Counted from the stretch's first letter, positions 1 to 8,667 are shown. The stretch is 64,000 bases of DNA from Rhodococcus sp. 06-462-5 (GCF_002258315.1 NZ_NOYD01000005.1:329694-393693); one strand, 5' to 3'. Translations and numbers: made by a program. Notes: generated by a model from the letters alone, not told the origin.

Positions 1-85
1 GGGCGGGGTTGTAAGTTCGGTCAGGAGACATCGCCTACTCGGCGGTAACAGAGCAGGTAAGCAGTATCGATTCGAAGGAGATCTC

Positions 86-1306
86 ATGCCAGAGGCAGTC
101 ATCGTCGCCACCGCGCGCTCACCGATCGGCAGGGCGATGAAGGGGTCGCTCAAGGACATTCGTCCCGACGACCTCACCGCCCAGATGGTCGCCGCCGCGC
201 TGGCCAAGGTGCCTTCGCTGGACCCGAAGGACATCGACGACCTGCTCCTGGGCTGTGGCCTGCCCGGCGGCATGCAGGGCAACAACCTCGCTCGCATCGT
301 CGCGGTTCAGCTCGGCTACGACTCGCTGCCCGGAACGACGATCACGCGTTACTGCTCGTCCTCGCTGCAGACCACCCGCATGGCGCTGCACGCGATCAAG
401 GCAGGCGAGGGTGACGTATTCATCTCCGCAGGCGTCGAGAGCGTGTCCAGCTTCGTCCACGGCAGCTCGGATTCGCTTCCGGAAAGCCACAACCCGATCT
501 TCGCCGACGCCGAGGCCCGCACCAAGAAGGCACAGGAAGAGGGCGCGGACAGCTGGACCGATCCCCGCGAGAACGGCGAACTGCCCGACGCGTACATCGC
601 GATGGGCCAGACGGCCGAGAACGTCGCCCTCCTCACCGGCATCACCCGCGAGGACCAGGATCACTGGGGCGTGCGCAGCCAGAACCGCGCCGAAGAGGCC
701 ATCAACGCCGGTTTCTTCGAGCGGGAGATCACCCCGGTGACCCTGCCCGACGGCACCGTCGTCAACACCGACGACGGCCCTCGCGCCGGCACCACGTACG
801 AGAAGATCAGCCAGCTCAAGCCGGTCTTCCGCCCCAACGGCACCATCACTGCAGGCAACGCCTGCCCGCTCAACGACGGCGCAGCAGCGCTCGTCATCAT
901 GAGCGACACCAAGGCCAGGGAACTGGGCCTGACGCCGTTGGCTCGCATCGTCTCCACCGGAGTCACCGGCACGTCCCCCGAGATCATGGGCCTCGGACCG
1001 ATCGAGGCCACCCGCAAGGCGCTGAAGATCGCGGGCATGTCGATCTCCGACATCGACCTGTTCGAGATCAACGAGGCCTTCGCCGTGCAGGTCCTGGGAT
1101 CGGCCCGTGACCTCGGCATCGAGGAGGACAAGCTCAACGTCTCCGGTGGTGCCATCGCGATCGGCCACCCGTTCGGTATGACCGGTGCACGCATCACCAC
1201 CACGCTGCTGAACAACTTGACCACCCAGGACAAGACGTTCGGCGTCGAGACCATGTGCGTCGGCGGCGGCATGGGTATGGCCATGGTGCTGGAACGACTC
1301 AGCTGA
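86..1306 (+). CDS. Acetyl-CoA C-acyltransferase (thiolase, FadA family)
   Basis: This 406-aa protein has the usual length of a degradative or biosynthetic thiolase, which cleaves or condenses acyl-CoA thioesters in beta-oxidation. The nucleophilic Cys90 lies in RYCSSSLQ, the NEAFAVQ block precedes the GHPFGMTG motif with His361, and the second catalytic Cys391 lies in MCVGGGMG. The ATG is preceded by GAAGGAG at good spacing, which fixes the start. The gene stands alone on the plus strand and ends just before a strong hairpin terminator shared with the convergent BI-1 gene. The family is certain. Chain-length specificity cannot be read from the sequence, so both acetyl-CoA acetyltransferase and 3-ketoacyl-CoA thiolase remain possible. 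Confidence 0.93.
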   Translation: MPEAVIVATARSPIGRAMKGSLKDIRPDDLTAQMVAAALAKVPSLDPKDIDDLLLGCGLPGGMQGNNLARIVAVQLGYDSLPGTTITRYCSSSLQTTRMALHAIKAGEGDVFISAGVESVSSFVHGSSDSLPESHNPIFADAEARTKKAQEEGADSWTDPRENGELPDAYIAMGQTAENVALLTGITREDQDHWGVRSQNRAEEAINAGFFEREITPVTLPDGTVVNTDDGPRAGTTYEKISQLKPVFRPNGTITAGNACPLNDGAAALVIMSDTKARELGLTPLARIVSTGVTGTSPEIMGLGPIEATRKALKIAGMSISDIDLFEINEAFAVQVLGSARDLGIEEDKLNVSGGAIAIGHPFGMTGARITTTLLNNLTTQDKTFGVETMCVGGGMGMAMVLERLS

Positions 1307-1320
1307 GTCGAGAGATCACA

Positions 1321-1366
1321 ACGAAAAAGCCCCGCCCTCCTCGAAGGAGCGGCGGGGCTTTTTCGT
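1321..1366. terminator. Bidirectional intrinsic terminator
   Basis: The 16-nt arms at 1321-1336 and 1351-1366 are perfectly complementary, beginning ACGAAAAAGCCCCGCC. The inner loop can pair further as CTCC/GGAG. Both ends carry A/T runs, so it can stop transcription from the thiolase gene and from the convergent BI-1 gene. Confidence 0.9.
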
Positions 1367-1373
1367 GTGAGTA

Positions 1374-2222
1374 CTAGTCGTTCTGGAAGTAGCTCAGCAG
1401 ACGCAGGATCTCGACGTACAGCCAGACCAACGTGATGGTCAGACCGAGGGCGACACCCCAGGCTGCCTTCTCGGGAGCCTGTGCGCGGATCAGCTGATCG
1501 GCCTGGTCGAAGTCGAGCAGGAAGCTGAACGCCGCGATGCCGATGCAGACGAGGCTGAAGATGATGGCCAGCGGTCCGCCGGAGCGAAGACCGAAACCGT
1601 CCTCCATGAAGAAGCTGGCGACGAGGTTACCGAGCATCAGGACGACGACGCCGATGAGGGCACCGACGATCATGCGGGTCAGACGCGGGGTGACGCGGAT
1701 CGCGCCGGTCTTGTAGACGATCAGCATGCCGAAGAACACGCCGAACGTGCCGAGGATGGCCTGGCCGATGAGAGCCGATCCACCGACTCCGCCGAACGCG
1801 ACATCGGTGAACATCAACGACAGTGCTCCGAGGAACACGCCTTCCGCAGCGGCGTACGCGAGCACGATTGCCTTGTTGTCCATCTTGCGACCGAAGGTCG
1901 CGAACATGACGAGGCCGAAGCCGATCAAGCCGCCACCGATGACGAACGGGATGGCCAGGCCGGTGTTGTTGGAGACCAGCAGGTACGAGATGATCGCCGT
2001 GACGCTCAGCACACCGAGGGTGATGCCGGTCTTGGTGACCACGTCGTCGATGGTCATGGCCCGCTGTGAGGGCTGCGTGGTGTACGGATCGGCCTGCGTT
2101 CCGGGATGCTGGCCGAAGGTTGCGGCCTGCGAGGCTCCAGCCGTCGCAGATCCGAATGTGGCGTAGCCGCCGCCCTGCTGCTTGGGCAGGTTGCGGAACA
2201 CCGGGTTGCTGGAGGTGCGCAC
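1374..2222 (-). CDS. Bax inhibitor-1/YccA family membrane protein
   Basis: The 282-aa protein has about seven hydrophobic segments after a roughly 70-residue cytoplasmic N-terminus. It resembles actinobacterial BI-1/YccA-like proteins, whose bacterial role (ion leak or membrane-protein quality control) is poorly defined. The C-terminus contains LDFDQADQLI, an acidic motif typical of the family. The start is the GTG giving VRTSSNPVFRNLPKQQ, because this N-terminus resembles mycobacterial homologues and a GGGAAGAG ribosome site sits before it. A longer reading upstream gives an atypical Arg/Ser/Pro-rich extension. The gene is convergent with the thiolase gene and divergent from the DUF5709 gene. 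Confidence 0.85.
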   Translation of the reverse strand: MRTSSNPVFRNLPKQQGGGYATFGSATAGASQAATFGQHPGTQADPYTTQPSQRAMTIDDVVTKTGITLGVLSVTAIISYLLVSNNTGLAIPFVIGGGLIGFGLVMFATFGRKMDNKAIVLAYAAAEGVFLGALSLMFTDVAFGGVGGSALIGQAILGTFGVFFGMLIVYKTGAIRVTPRLTRMIVGALIGVVVLMLGNLVASFFMEDGFGLRSGGPLAIIFSLVCIGIAAFSFLLDFDQADQLIRAQAPEKAAWGVALGLTITLVWLYVEILRLLSYFQND

Positions 2223-2304
2223 CGTGTCTCTTCCCTTCGTAAGTTCTGATCCCCACCGGGGATCTCCCCGTCGGTCATCAGTAGAACGTCTGACATCCGG
2301 ACAA

Positions 2305-2325
2305 AAGTTCCCAGGAGGAGAACTT
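2305..2325. promoter_or_regulatory. Inverted repeat in BI-1/DUF5709 divergent region
   Basis: AAGTTC at 2305-2310 and GAACTT at 2320-2325 form a perfect inverted repeat around a 9-nt spacer in the 164-nt divergent intergenic region. It may be an operator for either gene. No regulator can be assigned. Confidence 0.3.
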
Positions 2326-2386
2326 CTACGACGGACAAATCGGACTCTACCGGGTAGGGGCTCGACACGCGGAGACGACGGCGTGT

Positions 2387-2845
2387 GTGACACCGAATCG
2401 AAACGGGCACTATGAGGAAATGGCAATCGAAGACGGACCCGACCAGACTTTGGACCCCAGCGAAAGCGTCGACTCCGACGAGGTGCGCAACGACGACGGC
2501 GACACCGTGGTCGATCCCCCCGATCACTGGAGCGAGGCCAACAGCTTCGGCACCACCGCTCGCGAGGCAGCCGAGGGCGAGAGCCTGGACCTCAAGCTCA
2601 GCGAGGAAGAACCCGACATCGCCGTCGAGGAAGACCTCGACCGTCCGATCACGGAGACACCCGACGACGAGTTGACCGAGGAACTGGTCGACCACGTCAT
2701 CGAGGAGTCGGACGAGGATCCCGACGTCGACTACGCGGAAGGCCAGCGTCAGGCCGAGATCGTCGAAGGCACTCTCGTCGAGGATCTCGGACGCAACCGG
2801 GGCCAGATCGACGGAACACCCGAAGACGGCGGCCCGGTCACCTGA
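2387..2845 (+). CDS. DUF5709-like acidic hypothetical protein
   Basis: The 152-aa protein is very rich in Asp and Glu, with no hydrophobic segment. It contains DQTLDPSESVDSDEV near the N-terminus, then a WSEANSFGTTAREAAEGESL block followed by EEEPD. This arrangement resembles actinobacterial DUF5709 proteins, whose function is unknown. The GTG at 2387 is chosen because GGAG lies 12 nt upstream. The ATG at 2420 is the alternative, but its GAGGAA lies directly against the start codon. The gene ends before a perfect 16-bp inverted repeat. Disorder is likely. Confidence 0.65.
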   Translation: MTPNRNGHYEEMAIEDGPDQTLDPSESVDSDEVRNDDGDTVVDPPDHWSEANSFGTTAREAAEGESLDLKLSEEEPDIAVEEDLDRPITETPDDELTEELVDHVIEESDEDPDVDYAEGQRQAEIVEGTLVEDLGRNRGQIDGTPEDGGPVT

Positions 2846-2849
2846 CCGC

Positions 2850-3977
2850 CTACCGTTGCTCGCTCGGACGTACCGAGCGAGCAACGGTGAACTTGCCGTT
2901 CTTTCCCATCAGGTCGGTGGGGCCGACCGCGTCCGCCAGTTCGCGCCGATAGTTCAGGTGGGTGTTGAACACCGTCCACAGCTGCCCTCCGGGCCTCAGC
3001 ACTCGGCCGGCCGCCGTGAACAACTTGCTCGCGCCGCCTGTGTGCACCGCGGCACCCTCGTGGAACGGCGGGTTGCAGACCACCAGATCGACCGACGCGG
3101 ACTCGACAGTGGACATTGCATCGTCTGCGAGCACCGATACTCGCGTCCCGTTCGCCTCCGCAGTGGCCTTTGCCGACGCGATCGCCGCGGATGATCGATC
3201 GGTGGCGATCACCTCGAGATCGGGCCTCGTTCGAGCCAATTCGGTGGCGAGAATTCCTGTGCCACAGCCCAAGTCGACGGCAACACGGGCTCGCGGGAGC
3301 ATCTTCGGAACGAACTCGAGCAGGTACCTGGTCCCGATGTCGAGACCGGCACCTGCGAACACCGCCCCGTGCGCCACCACCGTCAAGTCCAGGTCGGCAA
3401 TTCGCTTGCTCACCGGATACGTCATGCCCGACGCCACCGCCCCGCGTGCGGTGAGCACTCGGGCTTTCTGTCGGCCGCGGCCGGCCGTCACCGTCTCGAA
3501 CGAGCGTCGTAGGACGTCGTTCATCGCCGGGGTCATGTGCTTGTCTCGTCCGCCCGCGAGGACGACGACGTCCGCGGACGCGTGCGCCGCGATGTGCTCG
3601 GCGATCTCGGTGAGTTCGGCCAGACCTCGCGGCAACTGCATCAGCACCACCCCGACGCCGTCGAGCAGTTCGGCACCGAGCGCGTGCTGGGTGTACGTGC
3701 CGGCCATCGAGACCCGTGCCGCGTTCAACTCGAGCGCGCGCACTCCGGTGACGGCGTCCTGATGCACGCGTATCGCGGTGAACCCGAGAGACACGGCCCC
3801 GAGGGTCAGGGCTCCGTACCGGTCGCCGATCACCGCGATCGGCGTGGTCCTGTCGATTCCGGGGAGTTCGTCGACGGTGTCGAGGACGAGGCGGTCCGCA
3901 GCGTCGACGGCATGGAGGTTGGGTGCCTCGGCGTCGGGCTCACGACGAAGGGCGTCGAACAGGGATTCATCGGGCAC
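2850..3977 (-). CDS. RlmG/RsmC-like class I SAM methyltransferase
   Basis: The 375-aa protein has the two-part layout of RsmC/RlmG rRNA guanine-N2 methyltransferases. The first half is a degenerate Rossmann domain. The second is catalytic, with the SAM motif VDLGCGTGILA and the amino-methylation motif NPPFHEG. By family it would modify a guanine of 16S or 23S rRNA. The start is a GTG (MPDESLFDALRREP). Its last codons form one side of a perfect inverted repeat shared with the convergent DUF5709 gene. The target base is not determined by the sequence. Confidence 0.82.
   Translation of the reverse strand: MPDESLFDALRREPDAEAPNLHAVDAADRLVLDTVDELPGIDRTTPIAVIGDRYGALTLGAVSLGFTAIRVHQDAVTGVRALELNAARVSMAGTYTQHALGAELLDGVGVVLMQLPRGLAELTEIAEHIAAHASADVVVLAGGRDKHMTPAMNDVLRRSFETVTAGRGRQKARVLTARGAVASGMTYPVSKRIADLDLTVVAHGAVFAGAGLDIGTRYLLEFVPKMLPRARVAVDLGCGTGILATELARTRPDLEVIATDRSSAAIASAKATAEANGTRVSVLADDAMSTVESASVDLVVCNPPFHEGAAVHTGGASKLFTAAGRVLRPGGQLWTVFNTHLNYRRELADAVGPTDLMGKNGKFTVARSVRPSEQR
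2852..2888. terminator. Perfect 16-bp inverted repeat between convergent genes
   Basis: ACCGTTGCTCGCTCGG at 2852-2867 pairs perfectly with 2873-2888 across a 5-nt loop. It sits 7 nt after the DUF5709 stop and encodes the last codons of the methyltransferase on the other strand. No T-run follows, so the terminator role is inferred from the stem and position. Confidence 0.6.
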
Positions 3978-4059
3978 TCGAGCAGTATCCCACCCTGCGG
4001 AGCCCGGACAGTCCGCGCGGCGAGTGGCTATTGCCGCGAATCAGGGGCATGCTCGGGGA

Positions 4060-4182
4060 ATGGAACACAAGGACAAGAACGAGGCGCTCTTCAGCCACCC
4101 CGACGACGCATCGACCGATGCGCACGCCGAAACATCGAAGCCTGCCGTCTACACCGCCCTGTTCAGCGGCGCGAACGAATAG
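4060..4182 (+). CDS. Possible 40-aa small protein
   Basis: An ATG following GGGGA opens a 40-codon frame, beginning MEHKDKNEALFSHPDD, that fills the gap between the methyltransferase start and the peroxiredoxin stop on the opposite strand. The product is hydrophilic with Ala, Ser and Asp residues. I recognise no family. The only support is position and a weak ribosome site, so it may not be expressed. Confidence 0.3.
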   Translation: MEHKDKNEALFSHPDDASTDAHAETSKPAVYTALFSGANE

Positions 4183-4195
4183 CGAGAACAGCCCT

Positions 4196-4720
4196 TCACG
4201 ACAGGTAGCGCAGGTACTCCAACGCCTTGGTCGCATGTACGTGACCGCGTTCGCTCTGCACCACCATCCGCACCACTCGGTTCCGATCGATCACGAATGT
4301 CGTCCGCTTCACGGACAGTAGCTGCCGCAGGTACCCCCGGTTGGCTGCATGCGCCCGCCCGCGTTCGAGCTCACGAAGCCGACGCCGCCGGGTGAACCAC
4401 CCGCCTCGTCGCACTCCGAACTGCTCGGCCACCGCACCGTCGGAGTCGGACAGCAACGGATAGTCGAACGACCTCTGCAGCGCGAAATGCTGGTTGCGAT
4501 CTCGGGTGTCGGTACTGATGCCGACACGTTGTGCGCCGAATCTCTCGAATTCCGTGCCCAAGTCCCTGAAATGGCACGCTTCGGCGGTGCAGATGGGGCT
4601 GTTGGCCGCCGGGTAGAAGAACAGAACGACCGGGCCCGACGCAGTCAGGTCGGTCAGCGCACGCAGTTCCCCGGAATGGTCCGGTAGCTCGAAATCCGGG
4701 GCGGTATGTCCGATACGCAT
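4196..4720 (-). CDS. Peroxiredoxin, AhpC/TSA (BCP-like) family
   Basis: This 174-aa thioredoxin-fold protein begins with the typical APDFELPDHSGE segment. The peroxidatic site reads YPAANSPICTAEAC, with the peroxidatic Cys44 and a second Cys five residues on, as in BCP/PrxQ enzymes that reduce hydroperoxides using thioredoxin. The usual Thr-Pro-Gly-Cys is replaced by Ser-Pro-Ile-Cys. An Arg-rich insertion (GGWFTRRRRLRELERGR) around residue 110 is unusual and could be a basic surface loop. The gene is followed 16 nt away, on the same strand, by the phosphatase gene. Confidence 0.85.
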   Translation of the reverse strand: MRIGHTAPDFELPDHSGELRALTDLTASGPVVLFFYPAANSPICTAEACHFRDLGTEFERFGAQRVGISTDTRDRNQHFALQRSFDYPLLSDSDGAVAEQFGVRRGGWFTRRRRLRELERGRAHAANRGYLRQLLSVKRTTFVIDRNRVVRMVVQSERGHVHATKALEYLRYLS

Positions 4721-4736
4721 GGGGCGAGGCTACCGC

Positions 4737-5507
4737 TCAGTCGTTCACGAGGGCGGCAGTCAGGCGACGCCGGAGGTCCCGATCGATACCCAGGTGCGTC
4801 AGATATCCGTCGAACGATCCGTGTGTCGACTTCATGACGTCCAGCCCGTGCTCCAGGTAGGACGCGCGAACGCCCAGTATCGCCTCGGTGGGTCGGACCT
4901 CCGTGTCGGACGCTCCCACCCAGGTTCGGCGCACGTGTGCGAGTAGGGGCTCGATCGCGTCGTTGCTGCGTAGGTAGTCCGCGACGATGCCGTCCTCGCT
5001 GACACCGGCCGCCCGCAACACCGTTGCGACCGTCCACCCTGCCCGGTCCTTGCCCGCCGCGCAGTGCACCAGGACGCCGCCGCGACGCTCGACGATCGCG
5101 TCGACCACGCGCTTGATCGCATGCGACGCACCGTCGAGAGTCGAGAAAGACGCATACGCCCGCATCATGTAGTCCACTTGACTCTGCTCGTCGCTGATCG
5201 GAGCTTCATGAGGGGCGCGCTCGCCCCGCACGATCTCGAAGGGAACCGAGATCGATTCCACGCCCGGCGGAACACGGTCCGCGCCACTGCGACCTATCTC
5301 GGTCTCGCCACGAAAGTCGAACACCGTGCGAATTCCGAGATCCGCGACGGTGCGCTGACCGTGCTCGGTCAGCGCACTCAATTCGGATGCGCGATAGAGC
5401 AATCCAGGCCGAACCGCCGCCCCGTCCGTCGTAGGCGCACCGCCGAGATCGCGAAAGTTCCAGGCCCCGTCGAGGGCGAATTGATCCTGTACCGGAACGT
5501 CGGGCAT
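4737..5507 (-). CDS. PtpB-like tyrosine phosphatase
   Basis: The 256-aa protein carries the Cys-X5-Arg loop HCAAGKDRAGW with Cys149 and Arg155. The Asp following the Lys inside the loop is typical of MptpB-type dual-specificity/lipid phosphatases. The N-terminal NFRDLGG and LYRASEL blocks are also family hallmarks. It would hydrolyse phosphotyrosine or phosphoinositide esters. No signal peptide is visible. The gene starts 25 nt after the ABM-domain membrane protein gene ends and precedes the peroxiredoxin gene, so the three probably share a transcript. Confidence 0.88.
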   Translation of the reverse strand: MPDVPVQDQFALDGAWNFRDLGGAPTTDGAAVRPGLLYRASELSALTEHGQRTVADLGIRTVFDFRGETEIGRSGADRVPPGVESISVPFEIVRGERAPHEAPISDEQSQVDYMMRAYASFSTLDGASHAIKRVVDAIVERRGGVLVHCAAGKDRAGWTVATVLRAAGVSEDGIVADYLRSNDAIEPLLAHVRRTWVGASDTEVRPTEAILGVRASYLEHGLDVMKSTHGSFDGYLTHLGIDRDLRRRLTAALVND

Positions 5508-5532
5508 GGGTTCGACCCTATCGAAGGTGATG

Positions 5533-6105
5533 CTACGAGCGCGGCACCAGCCACCGACGCAGCCGGGCAGTGACGAACGGCATCACCACGTAGACCATCA
5601 GCGGCGTGCACATCATCACCACCAGCGCGGTGCGCAGGGCCACGTTCAGATCCGTCAAATGCGGCGTCAGAACGATGTTCACGAGCAGACTGACGGCGTA
5701 GAACGCGACGCCGATCGAGACCGCCTGCTTCCACCGCGGCGGCGGACCACCGATCACTCGGACGGCGTCGGTGAGGTTGGACTGCGGCTCGAACCATCCC
5801 TCCACACCCGAGAGTCGATGTGTCACAACGTCGTCGGCGATGGGACGGCCGGTACTGAGCCAGGTGCGCCTGGCATCCGAGCGCAGCCAGGCGTCGAGGT
5901 TGTCGTGTGTCTCGAATCGATACACCACGTGGTAGTCGCTGGAGCCGCCGGAACTGCGCAGCCAACCGCCACCGAGAAAACCGGGAAAGGTTCGGACGAG
6001 ATCCATCCCGCGATCGGTCCACTCCACGAAGTCGGCTTCGTATCCCTGACGAACGCGTCGTGCGACCGAGGTCGTGACGTGATCGAGCGTGTCGGTCGTG
6101 GTCAT
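5533..6105 (-). CDS. ABM-domain protein with C-terminal membrane helices
   Basis: The first ~100 residues match the antibiotic biosynthesis monooxygenase (ABM) fold, a small ferredoxin-like domain, in the form seen in membrane-anchored family members (VVYRFETHDNLDAWLRS). Residues ~125-185 form two hydrophobic segments followed by a basic tail. This predicts a cytoplasmic ABM domain anchored in the membrane. The role is unknown, and such proteins are not proven monooxygenases. GGAGGGG precedes the ATG. It is the first gene of a likely three-gene transcript with the phosphatase and peroxiredoxin genes. Confidence 0.75.
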   Translation of the reverse strand: MTTTDTLDHVTTSVARRVRQGYEADFVEWTDRGMDLVRTFPGFLGGGWLRSSGGSSDYHVVYRFETHDNLDAWLRSDARRTWLSTGRPIADDVVTHRLSGVEGWFEPQSNLTDAVRVIGGPPPRWKQAVSIGVAFYAVSLLVNIVLTPHLTDLNVALRTALVVMMCTPLMVYVVMPFVTARLRRWLVPRS

Positions 6106-6226
6106 GCGGTACCCCTCCTGCGCGTGTTCGTCGCGGATCGATGTGTTCTACACAGAGTGCGGCCAGATGGACCGACATTCAAATCGGGAGCCGAATCGGA
6201 GATCGATGGCTCCTTGCCGGAAAGAA

Positions 6227-6244
6227 TGTGACAATTCGTCCACA
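6227..6244. promoter_or_regulatory. Possible Lrp-type operator
   Basis: TGTG at 6227 and CACA ending at 6244 flank an AATT core in the 171-nt region upstream of the Lrp regulator gene. The layout fits an Lrp/AsnC autoregulatory box, but the symmetry is partial. Confidence 0.25.
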
Positions 6245-6276
6245 CAGACCCTTCTCGAGCGACCAGGAGTGGACGG

Positions 6277-6768
6277 ATGGCACAGACCGAATACGAGCTC
6301 GACGATGTGGACCGACGTATCGTCACCGAGCTCAGCCGTGACGGCCGAATGTCCATGCGCGCCCTGGCCGAGGCCACCCATATCTCCCGAGCGCACGCCT
6401 ACGTGCGCGTCGACCGTCTTCTCGACGAAGGGGTGATCGAGGGATTCACCGCGCGCATCGCCTACGAGAAAGCGGGGTTCGGCGCGTCGGCGTATGTGGC
6501 ACTGTCCATTCGGCAGGATTCCTGGCGCGCCGTCGCCGACGACCTGAGTACCTTCCCCTTCGTCGAACACGTCAGCCTCATGGGCGGCGACTTCGACGCA
6601 CTCGTTCTGGTGCGAGCTCCGGACACCTCGGCGCTACGCCATCTGGTGCTCGACAAGCTGCAGGGACTCGACGGGATACTGTCGACGCGAACCTGGCTGA
6701 TCTTCGACGAGGCGATCGGCCCCGGCGCGCAGTGGACCGCAGAGACAACGAACGGGAGCAATCCATGA
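6277..6768 (+). CDS. Lrp/AsnC family transcriptional regulator
   Basis: The 163-aa protein starts with LDDVDRRIVTELSRDGR and a winged helix-turn-helix (MRALAEATHISRAHAYVRVDR), followed by a RAM ligand-binding domain with GGDFDALVLVRAPD. Such regulators sense an amino acid and control its metabolism. CAGGAG precedes the ATG at 6-7 nt. The stop codon overlaps the start of the FAD-dependent oxidoreductase gene (ATGA), so both are cotranslated and the regulator probably senses the substrate of that enzyme. Confidence 0.93.
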   Translation: MAQTEYELDDVDRRIVTELSRDGRMSMRALAEATHISRAHAYVRVDRLLDEGVIEGFTARIAYEKAGFGASAYVALSIRQDSWRAVADDLSTFPFVEHVSLMGGDFDALVLVRAPDTSALRHLVLDKLQGLDGILSTRTWLIFDEAIGPGAQWTAETTNGSNP

Positions 6769-7943
6769 CCACGTCCGAGCGGGAACGGAACTCCACCGAC
6801 GTCATCGTGATCGGCGGCGGAATCGGGGGTGTCTCGCTCGGCTACGAACTCGCGAGCGACCGACGCGTCACACTGCTCGAGCGCGAACCGACCCTGGCCT
6901 TCCACACCACCGGACGTTCGGCCGCCCTGTTCCTGGAAACCTACGGCAACAGCACCATTCGGGCGCTGACGACAGCCAGCCGGGCCTTTCTGGTCGACCC
7001 GCCGGAGCACTTCCGAACCGAGCTGCTGGCCCCGCGTCCGCTGCTGCAGTTCGCGGTCATCGGGCGGGGTGACGCGCTCGAGGCGATGTATGCGGACGTC
7101 AGCCGACTGACTCCCGACGCCCGATTGGTCTCCCCGACCGACGCGCGCACGCTCTTTCCGCCGCTGCGCCCCGAGCTGATCGATTGTGCACTGTACGAAC
7201 CACATTCGATGGAGGTCGACGTCCACGCGCTGCACCAGGGTTTCGTGCGGGGGCTGCGCGATCGAGGTGGACAGGTCCACACCGGGGCAGGCGTGACGCA
7301 ACTCGGACGCGTCGACGGACTGTGGCACGTGCACACCACGGACGGGTCGGTCCACACTGCTCCCCTCGTCGTCGACGCAGCAGGCGCGTGGGCGGACGTC
7401 GTGGGCGGCATGGCGGGTGCCGATCCGATCGGACTCGTCCCGATGCGTCGGTCGGTGTTCATGGTCGCCGCGCCCGACGATCTCGACACCGCGAATCTTG
7501 CGACGTTGAGCGATATGGACGAGAAGTTCTACATCAAACCCGAAGGCAGGAGTGGAGCCCGCGGAACGACCGTGGGGAATGCACAACTCTTGTGCTCACC
7601 TGCAGACGAGACGCCCACCGAGCCGAGTGACGCGCGCCCCGACGAGTTGGAGATCGCGCGGGCGTTCGACGACATCGCCGAGGCCACCACGCTGACGGGC
7701 CGGCATCTGCGCTCGTCCTGGGCAGGTCTGCGCAGTTTCGTTCCCGATCGCACCCCAGTCGTGGGCTTCGACCGGAAGGTCGAGGGTTTCTTCTGGTGCG
7801 CCGGGCAGGGTGGGTACGGAATCCAGACCTGTGCGGCACTGGCACGAGTCGGCGCGTCAATCGTTCGCGGAGAACCACTTCCGGCCGACGTCACCGCCCG
7901 CGGACTCGTCGAAGCGGACCTGTCGCCAGGCCGCTTCGGGTGA
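6765..7943 (+). CDS. DauA-like FAD-dependent D-amino acid dehydrogenase/oxidase
   Basis: The 392-aa DAO-superfamily protein has an N-terminal dinucleotide fold (VIVIGGGIGGVSLGYELA), a central substrate domain and a C-terminal FAD segment with SFVPDRTPVVG and FFWCAGQGGYGIQT. The order and length resemble D-arginine dehydrogenase (DauA) and related amine oxidoreductases that oxidise amino acids to imino acids. The start is the ATG overlapping the Lrp stop, with GGGAGC upstream. A longer start 33 nt earlier would sit inside the regulator. Substrate is inferred only by resemblance and by pairing with Lrp. Glycine or sarcosine oxidase activity is an alternative. Confidence 0.82.
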   Translation: MTTSERERNSTDVIVIGGGIGGVSLGYELASDRRVTLLEREPTLAFHTTGRSAALFLETYGNSTIRALTTASRAFLVDPPEHFRTELLAPRPLLQFAVIGRGDALEAMYADVSRLTPDARLVSPTDARTLFPPLRPELIDCALYEPHSMEVDVHALHQGFVRGLRDRGGQVHTGAGVTQLGRVDGLWHVHTTDGSVHTAPLVVDAAGAWADVVGGMAGADPIGLVPMRRSVFMVAAPDDLDTANLATLSDMDEKFYIKPEGRSGARGTTVGNAQLLCSPADETPTEPSDARPDELEIARAFDDIAEATTLTGRHLRSSWAGLRSFVPDRTPVVGFDRKVEGFFWCAGQGGYGIQTCAALARVGASIVRGEPLPADVTARGLVEADLSPGRFG

Positions 7944-8011
7944 GAGGCGCTTCGCGCCACGTGCACGAAAACTCGACCCCTGCTACGAAGTTCCACTCAC
8001 GACGTCCACCG

Positions 8012-8629
8012 TCAGCCGGCCACGACGCGTCGTAGATCGCGCAGCGTGGTTCGGTAGATGTCCACCAGGTCGGCCTCCTGCCCGGCATCGATGCGCTCGG
8101 CCCAGTCGTCGAAGGCGATCCGCATGGCCATCCCGGCACCCTCGATCAGCAACCGTGCGTACGAACGTGATTCGTGGCCATCGAGCTTGGCGGCCACCGA
8201 GTCGGTGACGCGACACAGCGTCATGGCGTCGGTCGCGAAGGCGGCGGACCGCAGGTGATCGTCGCGCCCGATCAGCCGTCGGGTACGCAGTAATCGATCT
8301 CGCGCTTCGTGCGGTGCCGTGGATAATCGTTCGACGGATCGCTCGTACAGTGCTTCGATAGCTGCAAGGGTGATGTCCGCGGGGGCCGTCGATGCCAGCC
8401 AGGCGTCGATGTCGAGCTCGAACTCCGGGGCGAGCCCGAGAACCGATTCTTCCTTGGATGCGAAGCTACGAAAGAACGTGCTGGGCGATACTCCGGCCCG
8501 ACGTGCGATCTGGTCGACCGTCGTTGCGGCGCAGCCCTGCGTCTCGAACAGTTCGAGCGCGGCACGGGTGATCTCGAGCTGGGTTTCTCGGCGACGTCGC
8601 TCTCGCAGGTCCGGCACGTGCTCGCTCAT
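8012..8629 (-). CDS. TetR family transcriptional regulator
   Basis: The 205-aa protein has an N-terminal TetR helix-turn-helix (AALELFETQGCAATTVDQIARRAGVSP, then TFFRSFASKE) and a helical ligand domain. GGAGGACG precedes the ATG. It is divergent from the MFS exporter gene with a perfect 8-bp inverted repeat between them, the standard arrangement of a drug-responsive repressor and its efflux target. The inducer is unknown. Confidence 0.93.
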   Translation of the reverse strand: MSEHVPDLRERRRRETQLEITRAALELFETQGCAATTVDQIARRAGVSPSTFFRSFASKEESVLGLAPEFELDIDAWLASTAPADITLAAIEALYERSVERLSTAPHEARDRLLRTRRLIGRDDHLRSAAFATDAMTLCRVTDSVAAKLDGHESRSYARLLIEGAGMAMRIAFDDWAERIDAGQEADLVDIYRTTLRDLRRVVAG

Positions 8630-8667
8630 CGTCCTCCACCCATCGCCTACTTCTTCGTATTCTCACC

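Noticed and set aside
119..1168. Minus-strand frame across the thiolase gene
   Set aside because: No family signal and antisense to a well-supported thiolase.
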